Below, one piece after another: positions 46,069 to 55,096 of a stretch of DNA of 64,000 bases (its first letter is position 1; each line of letters opens with the position of its first letter). The DNA is from JAGWRI01 sp035700805 (GTDB taxonomy: Bacteria > Gemmatimonadota > Gemmatimonadetes > Gemmatimonadales > Gemmatimonadaceae): contig DASSOG010000015.1 of the NCBI GenBank assembly GCA_035700805.1, forward strand, positions 3,721 to 67,720, read 5' to 3'. The notes beneath the pieces are model-generated. The model was not told where the DNA came from. It searched no databases and saw only the letters and a list, made by a program, of their open reading frames with translations. Position numbers and translations under genes: made by a program.

Positions 46069-48891
46069 TTGAGCAAGCTTCACGTACACGAAATGGCTGA
46101 TGAGTTCGGTATCCCATCCGACGAAGTGGTGGCCCTGCTTCGCCAGATGGACGTTGCCGTGCGCGGCCCTTCGAGCGTACTGACCGACGATCACGTGGCG
46201 CGCCTGCGGGCCCGCTGGGAGCGCGAGAAGCGTGCGCGCGCCGGCAAGCAGGATGCTGACGCGCCGACGACGCGTCGTCGTACGGCCAAGACTGCCAGGA
46301 CCACCAAGACCACGAAGACGACCAGGACCGCCAAGGCGGCCAAGACAGCCTCTCCCAAGGCAACGAAGCCCAGGACGCCCCGTGCGAAGAAGGCCGCCAA
46401 GGCGGCCCAGGCGGCGGAAGCCGAGCCACAGGTCGAGGAGACAGCGGCGCCGGTGCGCCGCCGCCGCAAGGCGGCGGACGTGGCCGCCGCGGCAGCCGCC
46501 GCGCAGCAGGCCGAAGAAGCGAAGGCCGCCGTCGAGGCAGCAGAGGCGGCAGCCGCCGAGGAAGCGGCAGCCGCTGAGGCACCCTTGCCCGACGAAGTCG
46601 AGCGTCCCGAACCGCCGGTCAGCACGCCGGACGCGACGCCAGTTGCCGCAACCGCGCCTGAGCTCGCGCCCCCGCCCAGCGGGGATGCGGCCACGCCGGA
46701 ACCTGCGCGGCGGGTCGCGCCGCCTCGGTCCGAGGTGTACACGTCGCCGGCCGCCCCCGCGCGCGAGCGCCCGCGCCCGCGTCCCATCACGCCGGGTGCA
46801 CCCCGGACGCGGCCCGGCCAGAGCGCCGGAGGGTTCATGCCGCCGCGTCCGGTCGCCTCGGCGGCGCCGGGTGGCGGGGTTGCCACGCCGCCGCGGCGCG
46901 ACGAGAGGGGCGTTGGCAAGGGCGGTGGTCCCGATCGCACGCGGCGCAAGAAGGGTCGCCGCGGTCAGGTGGACCAGGGCGCCGTGGACGCGAACATTTC
47001 CAAGACGATGGCCGCCATGCGCGGTGGTTCGTCCCGCCGCAGCAGCAGCGATTCCCGTCGGGGCCACCGTGAGGAGGTCGAGGCGCAGCGCGCCGCTGAG
47101 GCGGAGCGCGAGAAGCTCCTGGTGCGCGTGAATGAGTTCATCACGGTCAGCGAGCTGGCCCAGATCCTCAAGGTGGCGGCCACCGAGATCGTGGCATTCG
47201 CGTTCAAGCAACTCGGCTTGATGATCACCATCAACCAGCGGCTCGACTTTGACCAGATCGAGCTGGTGGCCGGTGAATTCGGCTTCCAGGCCGTGCGCGA
47301 GGATGCCTACCAGGCCGAGGACGTGCTGGAGACGCAGGAGGATCGGCCCGAGGACCTCAGGCCGCGCCCCCCGGTGGTCACCATCATGGGCCACGTGGAC
47401 CACGGCAAGACCTCGCTGCTCGACTACATCCGCAGCGAGCACGTCGTGGCGGGCGAATCGGGTGGCATCACGCAGCATATCGGCGCGTACCACGTGACGC
47501 TGGCCAACGGCAAGGCCATCACCTTCCTGGACACGCCAGGTCACGAGGCCTTCACGGCCATGCGCGCCCGCGGCGCGCAGGTCACGGATATCGTGGTGCT
47601 GGTGGTGGCGGCCGACGACGCGGTGATGCCGCAGACGGTCGAGGCCATCTCGCATGCCCGGAACGCGGGCGTGCCGATCATCGTGGCGATCAACAAGATC
47701 GACCTCCCGCAGGCCAACGCCATGCGGGTCAAGCAGGAACTGCTGCAGCACGAGGTGGTGCTGGAGGAATTCGGCGGGCAGACGCTGAGCAGCGAGATCT
47801 CGGCCAAGAAGGGCACCAATGTCCAGGCCCTGCTGGACCAGATCCTGCTGCAGGCGGAAATCCTGGACCTCAAGGCCAACCCGAGTCGCACGGCATCGGG
47901 CGCGGTCATCGAGGCCCAGCTCGACCCAGGCAAGGGCCCCGTGGCCACGGTGCTCGTGCGCAGCGGGACGCTGCACGTAGGCGAGGACTTCATCTGCGGC
48001 ATGCATTCGGGCCGCGTCCGCGCCCTGCTGGATGAGCGCGGCAACACCGTGACCGAAGCCGGGCCGGCTATTCCAGTCCAGGTGCTGGGCATTGACGGCG
48101 TGCCGATGGCGGGGGATCAGCTCGTGGTGGTGGACGAGGCGTCTGCCGCGCGGGAGATCGCGCAGCGGCGTCAGCGGCTGGACCGCGAGGCCCGCAGCCG
48201 CCGCACGTCGCACGGGGTCACGCTAGAGGATTTCATCGAGCACGCCGCGGCGGGCGAGCGCCAGACGCTGTATATCCTGATCAAGGCGGACCAGGGCGGT
48301 CCGGCCGAGGCATTGGCCGACGCGCTGCAGCAGCTCTCCACCAGCGAAGTGCGGGTGGAGGTGGTGCACCGTGGCGTGGGGGCCATTTCCGAGAGCGATA
48401 TCCTGCTGGCCAAGGCGTCGGGCGCCATCATCATCGGGTTCCACGTGCGGCCCGACAACAACGCGCGCACCGCAGCCGAACGCGAAGGCGTGGACATCAA
48501 GTTGTACCGCGTGATCTACGAGGCCGTGGCGGATGTGCGCGCGGCCCTTGAGGGAATGCTCAATCCGGAGCAGCGCGAGGTGGTGTACGGCGAGGCCGAA
48601 GTGCGCGAGATCTTCAAGGTGTCGCACGTCGGGACCATCGCCGGGTGCTACGTCCGCAGCGGTGTCATCAACCGGCAAGGGCGGGCGCGCGTGGTGCGCG
48701 ACGGCGTCGAGGTATACGACGGCACGATCAGCTCGCTGCGCCGGTTCAAGGACGATGTCCGTGAGGTGAAGGACGGGTTCGAGTGCGGCATCGGAATCGA
48801 GAACTTCAATGACTTGAAGGTGGGCGACGTGATCGAGTGCTACCGCAAGGAAGAGGTGGCCCGTTCACTCGAGTCGTCGCCGGCCACCTAG
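46069..48891 (+). CDS. infB: Translation initiation factor IF-2
   Basis: A 940-residue IF-2. The first 45 residues (MSKLHVHEMADEFGI) are the conserved IF-2N region, followed by about 270 residues of Ala/Lys/Pro/Arg-rich low-complexity sequence, a second IF-2N region, then the GTPase domain starting at about residue 441 with GHVDHGKT, DTPGHE and NKID. TTG 46069 is preferred: the strong AGGAGG at 46057-46062 is 6 nt upstream, while the ATG at 46063 touches it with no spacing. It delivers fMet-tRNA to the 30S subunit. Confidence 0.96.
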   Translation: MSKLHVHEMADEFGIPSDEVVALLRQMDVAVRGPSSVLTDDHVARLRARWEREKRARAGKQDADAPTTRRRTAKTARTTKTTKTTRTAKAAKTASPKATKPRTPRAKKAAKAAQAAEAEPQVEETAAPVRRRRKAADVAAAAAAAQQAEEAKAAVEAAEAAAAEEAAAAEAPLPDEVERPEPPVSTPDATPVAATAPELAPPPSGDAATPEPARRVAPPRSEVYTSPAAPARERPRPRPITPGAPRTRPGQSAGGFMPPRPVASAAPGGGVATPPRRDERGVGKGGGPDRTRRKKGRRGQVDQGAVDANISKTMAAMRGGSSRRSSSDSRRGHREEVEAQRAAEAEREKLLVRVNEFITVSELAQILKVAATEIVAFAFKQLGLMITINQRLDFDQIELVAGEFGFQAVREDAYQAEDVLETQEDRPEDLRPRPPVVTIMGHVDHGKTSLLDYIRSEHVVAGESGGITQHIGAYHVTLANGKAITFLDTPGHEAFTAMRARGAQVTDIVVLVVAADDAVMPQTVEAISHARNAGVPIIVAINKIDLPQANAMRVKQELLQHEVVLEEFGGQTLSSEISAKKGTNVQALLDQILLQAEILDLKANPSRTASGAVIEAQLDPGKGPVATVLVRSGTLHVGEDFICGMHSGRVRALLDERGNTVTEAGPAIPVQVLGIDGVPMAGDQLVVVDEASAAREIAQRRQRLDREARSRRTSHGVTLEDFIEHAAAGERQTLYILIKADQGGPAEALADALQQLSTSEVRVEVVHRGVGAISESDILLAKASGAIIIGFHVRPDNNARTAAEREGVDIKLYRVIYEAVADVRAALEGMLNPEQREVVYGEAEVREIFKVSHVGTIAGCYVRSGVINRQGRARVVRDGVEVYDGTISSLRRFKDDVREVKDGFECGIGIENFNDLKVGDVIECYRKEEVARSLESSPAT

Positions 48892-48894
48892 GGC

Positions 48895-48922
48895 GCGCGC
48901 CGCGGGTTCGCCCGCGGCGCGC
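48895..48922 (+). repeat. Perfect 12-bp hairpin with TTCG loop between infB and rbfA
   Basis: GCGCGCCGCGGG (48895-48906), loop TTCG, CCCGCGGCGCGC (48911-48922). No T tract follows, so it is more likely an mRNA stability or processing structure than a terminator. It begins 3 nt after the infB stop and ends 14 nt before the rbfA ATG. Confidence 0.75.
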
Positions 48923-48936
48923 CGGAGCAGGATGTC

Positions 48937-49317
48937 ATGGTTGCTGATAATCGACGTCCCGATCGCGTCGCCGCCGGCGTCCGCGAGGTCGTGGCTACCT
49001 TCCTCACCGAGGGGGCCAAGGATCCGCGCATCGTGGGGCTGGTCACCGTCACCGCGGTGGACGTGTCCCGCGACCTCCGCCATGCGCGGGTGTTCGTGAG
49101 CATCATGGGCACCGACAGCGAACGGGCCGCCACGCTGGAGGGGCTGGCCAGCGTGGCCCTGCACCTGCGGGCGCGCGTAGGCCGCGAATTGCGGCTGCGC
49201 CTGGCGCCCGAAGTCACGTTCCGGCTGGATGAGAGCGTGGCCCGCGCCGCGCGCATCGAGTCGCTCCTGGCGCAGGTGCGCGACCCGAAACCGGCTGATG
49301 GACCGACGGACGACTGA
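48937..49317 (+). CDS. rbfA: Ribosome-binding factor A
   Basis: A 126-residue RbfA for 16S 5'-end maturation. RPDRVAAGVREVVATFL and DLRHARVFVSIMG are conserved, and the C terminus is acidic and disordered. The Shine-Dalgarno (GGAGCAGGA) follows the TTCG hairpin. It overlaps truB by 20 nt. Confidence 0.92.
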   Translation: MVADNRRPDRVAAGVREVVATFLTEGAKDPRIVGLVTVTAVDVSRDLRHARVFVSIMGTDSERAATLEGLASVALHLRARVGRELRLRLAPEVTFRLDESVARAARIESLLAQVRDPKPADGPTDD

Positions 49318-50158
49318 CGGGCTGCTGCTCGTGGACAAGCCCGCGGGCATGACGTCGCACGATGTCGTTGCCACCGTCCGACGGGCCTTCGACGAACCGC
49401 GGGTGGGCCACGCCGGCACCCTGGATCCGTTTGCCACCGGGTTGCTCGTGCTCCTCCTCGGCCGCGGCACCCGGCTCATTCCGTACCTGGACGCCGAGCC
49501 CAAGCGCTACGAGGCCACCGTGCGCTTTGGCGCGGAGACGGCCACCGATGATTGTTCCGGCGCGGTCGTGCGCGAGGCGGCCATCCCGGATCCCGCCGCG
49601 GTTGACGCTGCCCTGGCCTCGCTCACGGGCAGCGTGGAGCAGGTGCCGCCCGCCTACTCCGCCAAGCAGGTGGGTGGCGTGCGCGCCTACGCGGCCGCCC
49701 GGCGCGGCGCGCCACTCGACCTGAAGCCCGTTGGCGTGCGCGTCCACGAATGGCAGGTGCTCGGCTGGCGCGGCGCCGACCTGGATGTGCGCGTCAGTTG
49801 CGCGGGGGGGACCTACGTGCGCGCGCTGGCCCGGGACCTGGGCCGCGCCGCCGGCAGCGCGGCCCATCTGGTGGCGCTGCGCCGGACCCAGTCGGGCCAG
49901 TTCGACGTGCGCGATGCCGTCGCCCTGGGTGCACTCGATGCCGCAGGCGGCGCCGTGCGTCCGCTGCTGGACGCGGTGCCGCACCTGCCCGTGCAGGCCC
50001 TGGACGCGCCGGAAGCGGAGCTGGCATCCCACGGCCGCAGTGTGCCCGCGCGTGTGGAGGGTGAACGCGTGGCCCTCCTCGAAGAAGACGCGCTGCTGGC
50101 CGTGGGGGTGCGCGACGGCGATCGCTGGCAGCCGCGGGTGGTGCTCCGTGGCGGCTGA
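49298..50158 (+). CDS. truB: tRNA pseudouridine-55 synthase
   Basis: A 286-residue TruB. The catalytic Asp is in GHAGTLDPFATGLL (near residue 44), with KRYEATVRFG and the RNA-contact motif GTYVRALARDLG. It makes pseudouridine 55 in the T loop of all elongator tRNAs. ATG 49298 is the first codon before LLLVDKPAGMTSHDVV. It overlaps both rbfA and ribF. Confidence 0.95.
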   Translation: MDRRTTDGLLLVDKPAGMTSHDVVATVRRAFDEPRVGHAGTLDPFATGLLVLLLGRGTRLIPYLDAEPKRYEATVRFGAETATDDCSGAVVREAAIPDPAAVDAALASLTGSVEQVPPAYSAKQVGGVRAYAAARRGAPLDLKPVGVRVHEWQVLGWRGADLDVRVSCAGGTYVRALARDLGRAAGSAAHLVALRRTQSGQFDVRDAVALGALDAAGGAVRPLLDAVPHLPVQALDAPEAELASHGRSVPARVEGERVALLEEDALLAVGVRDGDRWQPRVVLRGG

Positions 50159-51110
50159 GTCAGGCGTGTCCCTTCCGGCCGGCGTCGCGGGCACGGTGGC
50201 GACGGTGGGCACCTTTGACGGCGTGCATCTGGGGCACCAGCACGTGCTTGAGCGGTTGCGTACCCGCGCGGCCGCGCTCCGCCTGCCGACGCTCGTGGTG
50301 ACCTTTGAACCGCACCCGCTGGAGATCGTGCGCCCCGCGGATGCGCCGCAGCGGCTCACGGTGCGCGAGGAGAAGCTGCTCGCCCTGGCCGCGTGCGGCA
50401 TTGACTATGTCGCGGAGATTCCCTTCACGCCCACGTTCCGAAAGCTCAGCGCCGAGCAATTCCTGTGTGAGGTGCTGGTGGCCCGGTATCGCGTGCAGGC
50501 GCTGCTCATCGGGTACGACCACGGATTCGGTCGCGGACGCGAGGGCGATGCGGAGCTGGTGCGGCAGGTAGGCGCGCGGGAGGGGTTCCTGGTGGACGTG
50601 GTGGATGCCGTGGAACTCGCCTCGGGAGGCCGGCTGTCGTCCAGCGCGATTCGCGCGGCCGTGAGCGCGGGCGACCTGGCTACGGCCGCGCGAGGCCTGG
50701 GCAGGCCCTACGAGGTGGCTGGCCGCGTGACCGCGGGCGACGGGCGCGGCCGGCTGCTGGGCTTTCCCACGCTCAACGTCCGCGTCCTGTCGCCGCGCAA
50801 GCTCCTGCCACCACTCGGCGTGTATGCCGTCCAGGTGAACGGTGCTGCCGGACGGTTTGGCGGGATGGTGAACCTGGGGCCGCGTCCGACATTCGGGGAC
50901 GAACACACCACGCTCGAGGCGCACCTCTTCGGGGCGTCGGGCGACTGGTATGGGCAGCCCGTGGGCGTGGAATTCGTGGCGCGCCTGCGCGACACGATGA
51001 AGTTCAGCGGGGCGGACGCCCTCGTGGCCCAGTTGAAAATCGACGCAGAGAATGCCCGTCGTGCGTTGACGGAACTCGGCTCGCCCGATACCGTTATGGG
51101 TTCCGCATAA
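50148..51110 (+). CDS. ribF: Bifunctional riboflavin kinase / FAD synthetase
   Basis: A 320-residue RibF. The N-terminal nucleotidyltransferase has TFDGVHLGHQHV and GYDHGFGRGREG plus SSSAIRAAV; the C-terminal flavokinase has RLLGFPTLNV and GGMVNLGPRPTF. It makes FMN and FAD. GTG 50148 lies inside the end of truB (11-nt overlap); truB-ribF coupling is common. A promoter for secD-secF appears inside its 3' end. Confidence 0.95.
   Translation: MAAESGVSLPAGVAGTVATVGTFDGVHLGHQHVLERLRTRAAALRLPTLVVTFEPHPLEIVRPADAPQRLTVREEKLLALAACGIDYVAEIPFTPTFRKLSAEQFLCEVLVARYRVQALLIGYDHGFGRGREGDAELVRQVGAREGFLVDVVDAVELASGGRLSSSAIRAAVSAGDLATAARGLGRPYEVAGRVTAGDGRGRLLGFPTLNVRVLSPRKLLPPLGVYAVQVNGAAGRFGGMVNLGPRPTFGDEHTTLEAHLFGASGDWYGQPVGVEFVARLRDTMKFSGADALVAQLKIDAENARRALTELGSPDTVMGSA
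51066..51094 (+). promoter_or_regulatory. Promoter for secD-secF inside ribF
   Basis: TTGACG at 51066-51071, 17 bp, TACCGT at 51089-51094, predicted start about 51101. It would allow secDF expression apart from the translation operon. Confidence 0.62.
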
Positions 51111-51134
51111 ATCCATTTTCCTACCTCCCGTCGC

Positions 51135-52823
51135 ATGTCGAACCTGAAGTACCGCCTGCTTACGGTGCTGGCCTCCATCCTCGTGTCCGTGTGGTTTCTG
51201 GTGCCACGGAACCAGACCGTGAAGTATCGGGGGGCCGATGGCGTACTCCACGAGACGGTTGAGCGCCACATCCCCCTCCGCCGCGGCCTCGACCTCCAGG
51301 GCGGCGTCCACCTGGTCCTCGAGGTGGACCAGTCCAAGCAGGCCATCGCGCCCGACAAGATTCCCGACGCCATCGATCGCGCGCTCAAGACGGTGCGCAC
51401 CCGTATCGAGGGCTTTGGCGTCTCCGAATCCGTGGTCCAGAAGGCCGGCAACGACCGCATCATCGTGGAGATCCCGGGGTTCGACGACCCCGAGCGGGCC
51501 GAGCGCCTGGTGAAGAGTCAGGCGTTCCTGGAATTCCAGATCACCGACAAGTCCGGCGCACTGGACAAGGTGCTGCCGCGCTTTGACCAGATCGTGGCCC
51601 AGTCAGGGATGGCACCGACCGTTGCCAAGGGCGGCGCCAAGCCTGCGCCGACTGCGGCGGGCGGGCTGCAGGCGCTCCTCTCGGGTGGTGACACGGCCAG
51701 GAGCGTGGGTGGTGGCAAGGCGGATTCGGGCAAGGCGAAGACGCCGGGCATCGACACGCTCGGAGCCAAGACCGGCCCCTTCCAGAGCAGCATCGTGGGT
51801 GGGAGTGCGTTGCCGGGCGAGTATTTCGTGCCGTTTGACAAGGTGGCGGAGATCGAGACGTACCTGGCGATGCCGGCCATCGAGAAGGCCGTGCCGCCGG
51901 GCAAGCGTATCGTTTGGGGCACTGACTCCACGCAGATGGGCGGGCAGTGGTATCGCGCGCTTTACATGGTGGATGCCCACGACATCGCCACCGGCGATGA
52001 CATCGTGGACGCGCGCCCGTCGCAGACGCCCACCGACGGCACGGTGGTGGAATTCGAGATGAGCAATGTGGGCGGGCGCAAGTTCCGCATCGAGACGGGC
52101 AAGCATGTGGGCGACTACATGGCCATCATCCTGGATGGGCGGGTGATGGGGCGGCCCCCGGTCATCCAGAGCGCCATTGGCACGCGCGGGCAGATCACGC
52201 TGGGCGGGCGCGGGCTCGCGGCCGCGCAGGACCTGGCGCTGGTGCTCCGCGCCGGCGCGCTGCCGGTGCCGCTCCGCGTGGCCCAGTCAGTGGTCATCGG
52301 CCCGCGGCTGGGCAAGGACTCCATCCATAAGGGGCTGACGGCCGGCGCGATTGCCATCGTGCTCGTCGTGCTCGTCATGGGGATCTACTATCGCTTTGCC
52401 GGACTCCTCGCCGTGGGCGGCCTGGCCATCTTCGTGCTGTACACCATGGCCACGCTGGCGGGGTTCGATGCGGTCCTGACCTTGCCTGGGCTCGCGGGCC
52501 TCGTGCTCTCCATCGGCATCGCGGTCGATGCCAACGTGCTGATCTTCGAGCGTATCCGCGAGGAACTCGATCGCGGCAAGACGGTGCGGACGTCCATTGA
52601 CGAGGGGTTCCGTCACGCGATGCCCGCGATTGTGGACTCCAACGTCTCGACCATCCTCACGGCGGCCGTGCTGTACCAGTGGGGCTCGGGGCCGGTCAAG
52701 GGATTTGCCGTGACCCTGATTGCCGGCGTCGCGGCTTCCATGATCTCCGCCATCTTCGTGGTCCGAACCTTCTTCCTCGTCTGGCTGAACCGCTCGCGCG
52801 GCGCCCGGCAGTTGAGCATCTGA
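51135..52823 (+). CDS. secD: Protein translocase subunit SecD
   Basis: A 562-residue RND-type translocase subunit that pulls proteins out of the Sec channel using the proton gradient. It has LRRGLDLQGGVHLVLEVD near residue 49, a periplasmic domain with a Gly/Ala/Pro-rich insert (about residues 155-200), and the C-terminal six-helix region with GIAVDANVLIFERIREEL. It is followed immediately by secF with no gap. Confidence 0.96.
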   Translation: MSNLKYRLLTVLASILVSVWFLVPRNQTVKYRGADGVLHETVERHIPLRRGLDLQGGVHLVLEVDQSKQAIAPDKIPDAIDRALKTVRTRIEGFGVSESVVQKAGNDRIIVEIPGFDDPERAERLVKSQAFLEFQITDKSGALDKVLPRFDQIVAQSGMAPTVAKGGAKPAPTAAGGLQALLSGGDTARSVGGGKADSGKAKTPGIDTLGAKTGPFQSSIVGGSALPGEYFVPFDKVAEIETYLAMPAIEKAVPPGKRIVWGTDSTQMGGQWYRALYMVDAHDIATGDDIVDARPSQTPTDGTVVEFEMSNVGGRKFRIETGKHVGDYMAIILDGRVMGRPPVIQSAIGTRGQITLGGRGLAAAQDLALVLRAGALPVPLRVAQSVVIGPRLGKDSIHKGLTAGAIAIVLVVLVMGIYYRFAGLLAVGGLAIFVLYTMATLAGFDAVLTLPGLAGLVLSIGIAVDANVLIFERIREELDRGKTVRTSIDEGFRHAMPAIVDSNVSTILTAAVLYQWGSGPVKGFAVTLIAGVAASMISAIFVVRTFFLVWLNRSRGARQLSI

Positions 52824-53804
52824 ATGCTGCGCATCTTCCACAACACCAAGTACGACTTCATCAAGTACTGGCACTACGCGGCCGCGGGCTCGGTCCTGTT
52901 CATCGTCGGCGGCATGATCGCCCTGGGCATCGAAGGGGGCGCGCGCTACAGTACCGAATTCACGGGTGGCACCGTGATCCAGGTGGAGTTCGCCAAGCCG
53001 CCCAATGTTGACGCCCTGCGCTCCCTGGTGGATTCCGCGGGGTATCCGGGTTCCGTCATCCAGCAGTTCGGCAGCGACACGGTGTACACGATCAATGCCC
53101 AGAACAAGGGCGGGGTCGTGAGTTCCTATGCCACCGACAGCACCGCCAGTGTCATTGGCGTGGCCCTGCACGCACGGTTTGGCGACACCACGCAGGTGCG
53201 GATCGCGCAGTCGCAGTTTGTCAGCCCGCAGGTGAGCACCGAGTTGCGCCGGAACGCGATCATCGCGGTGCTGGTGTCGTTCCTCGTCACGCTCATGTAC
53301 CTGGCCTTCCGGTTCGAGTGGCGATTTGGCGTGGCCGCGGTCATCGCGTCGGCCCACGACGTGTTCACCACGATCGGCTTCCTGGCCATCATGCGGCTGG
53401 AAGTGTCGCTCACCGTGCTGGCCGCCATCCTGACGGTGATCGGTTATTCGATGAACGACACGATCATCATCTTCGACCGCGTCCGCGAAGACCTGCGCAA
53501 GCAGCGCAAGGAACCGTTGCGTGACACGCTCAATCGCGCGATCAACGAAACCCTGCCGCGCTCGGTGCTGACGCACGCCACCACGCTGGCGGCCACCCTG
53601 GCGCTGCTGCTCTTTGCGGGCGAGGTGATCCGTCCGTTCTCGTGGATCATGACCTTCGGCATCTTCACGGGAACGTTCAGCTCGGTGTACGTGGCCGGCG
53701 CGCTCCTGCTCTGGATCGAGGCCAAGTTCCCGCGCACGCCCAAGGGGGCCGGTGCGGGCGCGGCCGCCGCGGCTGCCACCCAGCGGCGCCAGACCGCGCC
53801 CTGA
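52824..53804 (+). CDS. secF: Protein translocase subunit SecF
   Basis: A 326-residue SecF. It has EFTGGTVIQVEF in the first periplasmic segment and the RND signature GYSMNDTIIIFDRVREDL in the membrane domain. It forms a 1:1 complex with SecD. The C-terminal tail is Ala-rich. Its ATG follows directly after the secD stop. Confidence 0.96.
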   Translation: MLRIFHNTKYDFIKYWHYAAAGSVLFIVGGMIALGIEGGARYSTEFTGGTVIQVEFAKPPNVDALRSLVDSAGYPGSVIQQFGSDTVYTINAQNKGGVVSSYATDSTASVIGVALHARFGDTTQVRIAQSQFVSPQVSTELRRNAIIAVLVSFLVTLMYLAFRFEWRFGVAAVIASAHDVFTTIGFLAIMRLEVSLTVLAAILTVIGYSMNDTIIIFDRVREDLRKQRKEPLRDTLNRAINETLPRSVLTHATTLAATLALLLFAGEVIRPFSWIMTFGIFTGTFSSVYVAGALLLWIEAKFPRTPKGAGAGAAAAAATQRRQTAP

Positions 53805-53847
53805 GGCCATCCAGGCCCGCTGCCCCTCGGGCGGCGGGCCAGCCCAC

Positions 53848-54666
53848 ATGGCCACGTTCGTCGACAGTCACGCCCACCTTGCGGATCCGGCATTCGACGC
53901 CGATCGCGAGGCCGTGATCGCCCGGGCCCGGGCCACCGGGGCGCGGGCGGTGATCTGCATCGGCGAGTCACTGGCCGCGGCCGCGCGCGCGCGTGAACTG
54001 GCGGCCGCGCATCCGGGGTTCCTCTGGCACACGGCCGGCATCCATCCGCACGACGCCGCGGGGTTTGACCCGGTGCGCGATGCGGCGGGCATCGCGGAGG
54101 AGTGCCGGCTCGGCGCCGTGGCGGTGGGCGAGTGCGGGCTGGATTACCACTACGACCATTCACCACGCGATGAGCAGCGCCGAGCGTTTGCCGCGCAGTT
54201 GGGACTGGCGCGCGACCTGGATCGCCCGGTGGTGGTCCACACGCGCCTGGCCGAGGACGATACGCTCGCCATGGTGCAGGAGGCCGGCGCGGGCGGGGTG
54301 CGCGGGGTGCTGCACTGCTACACCGGTTCACACCGGCTGGCGGAAGCCGCGCTCGCCGTCGGCTGGTACGTTTCATTCAGCGGCATCGTTACCTTCCGCA
54401 AGTGGGATGACGACGCGCTGATCCGCCTCGTTCCGGACAATCGGTTGCTGGTCGAATCCGACGCGCCGTACCTGGCGCCGGTGCCGCATCGTGGCAAGCG
54501 GAATGAGTCGGCGTGGGTGAGCCAGACGCTCGCCCGGGTGGCCGAAGCACGCGGCGCCGACGTCGTCGCCCTTGGTGAAGTGGTGGTCCGCAACGCGGCC
54601 CGGTTCTATGCGCTGGCATTGGCCGACGCCGCGCCAGCAGGTTTCCGTAATTCCCTGAACACCTGA
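53848..54666 (+). CDS. tatD: TatD-family DNase/metallohydrolase
   Basis: A 272-residue TatD-type TIM-barrel hydrolase. Metal ligands are in FVDSHAHL, the Glu in AVGECGLDYHYD, HTR, LHCYTGS and VESDAPYLAPVP. Family members are 3'-5' DNases acting in DNA repair or decay. ATG 53848 is the first codon before the metal motif. A 45-bp gap separates it from ridA. Confidence 0.93.
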   Translation: MATFVDSHAHLADPAFDADREAVIARARATGARAVICIGESLAAAARARELAAAHPGFLWHTAGIHPHDAAGFDPVRDAAGIAEECRLGAVAVGECGLDYHYDHSPRDEQRRAFAAQLGLARDLDRPVVVHTRLAEDDTLAMVQEAGAGGVRGVLHCYTGSHRLAEAALAVGWYVSFSGIVTFRKWDDDALIRLVPDNRLLVESDAPYLAPVPHRGKRNESAWVSQTLARVAEARGADVVALGEVVVRNAARFYALALADAAPAGFRNSLNT

Positions 54667-54711
54667 ACGGTGTGGCCGGCGCGGGCCGGCCCTCCATTGG
54701 AGAATCCTGAC

Positions 54712-55092
54712 ATGCCGAAAGCAGTGCATACCGACAAGGCCCCGGCCGCCATCGGCCCTTACTCCCAGGGCGTGATCCACAACGGCTTCCTGTTCACCGC
54801 CGGCCAGATCGCGATAGACCCGGCCACCGGCAAGGTGGAGCAGGGGGACGTCGTCGCCCAGACCAAGCGCGTGATGTCGAACCTGACCGCGGTGCTGGCC
54901 GCCGCCGGTGCCACGTGGAACGATGTGGTCAAGACCACGGTATTCCTGCACGACATGAGCGACTTCCCCGTGGTGAACGAGGCCTACGCCAAGGCCCTGG
55001 GTGAGGCCCGCCCGGCGCGCTCCACGGTGCAGGTGTCGGGCCTGCCGCGCAGCGTGCTGGTTGAAATCGAGGCCATCGCCGCCGTCTCCTGA
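54712..55092 (+). CDS. ridA: 2-iminobutanoate/2-iminopropanoate deaminase RidA
   Basis: A 126-residue RidA. It has APAAIGPYSQGV, FTAGQIAIDP and the active-site Arg in ARSTVQVSGLP. It hydrolyses reactive enamine/imine intermediates made by PLP enzymes, protecting the cell. GGAGA about 8 nt upstream supports the ATG. Between tatD and selD without obvious functional link. Confidence 0.94.
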   Translation: MPKAVHTDKAPAAIGPYSQGVIHNGFLFTAGQIAIDPATGKVEQGDVVAQTKRVMSNLTAVLAAAGATWNDVVKTTVFLHDMSDFPVVNEAYAKALGEARPARSTVQVSGLPRSVLVEIEAIAAVS

Positions 55093-55096
55093 GGGC

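Noticed and set aside
46042..48213. 723-residue open frame antisense to infB
   Set aside because: Shadow frame; infB on the plus strand has intact GTPase motifs.
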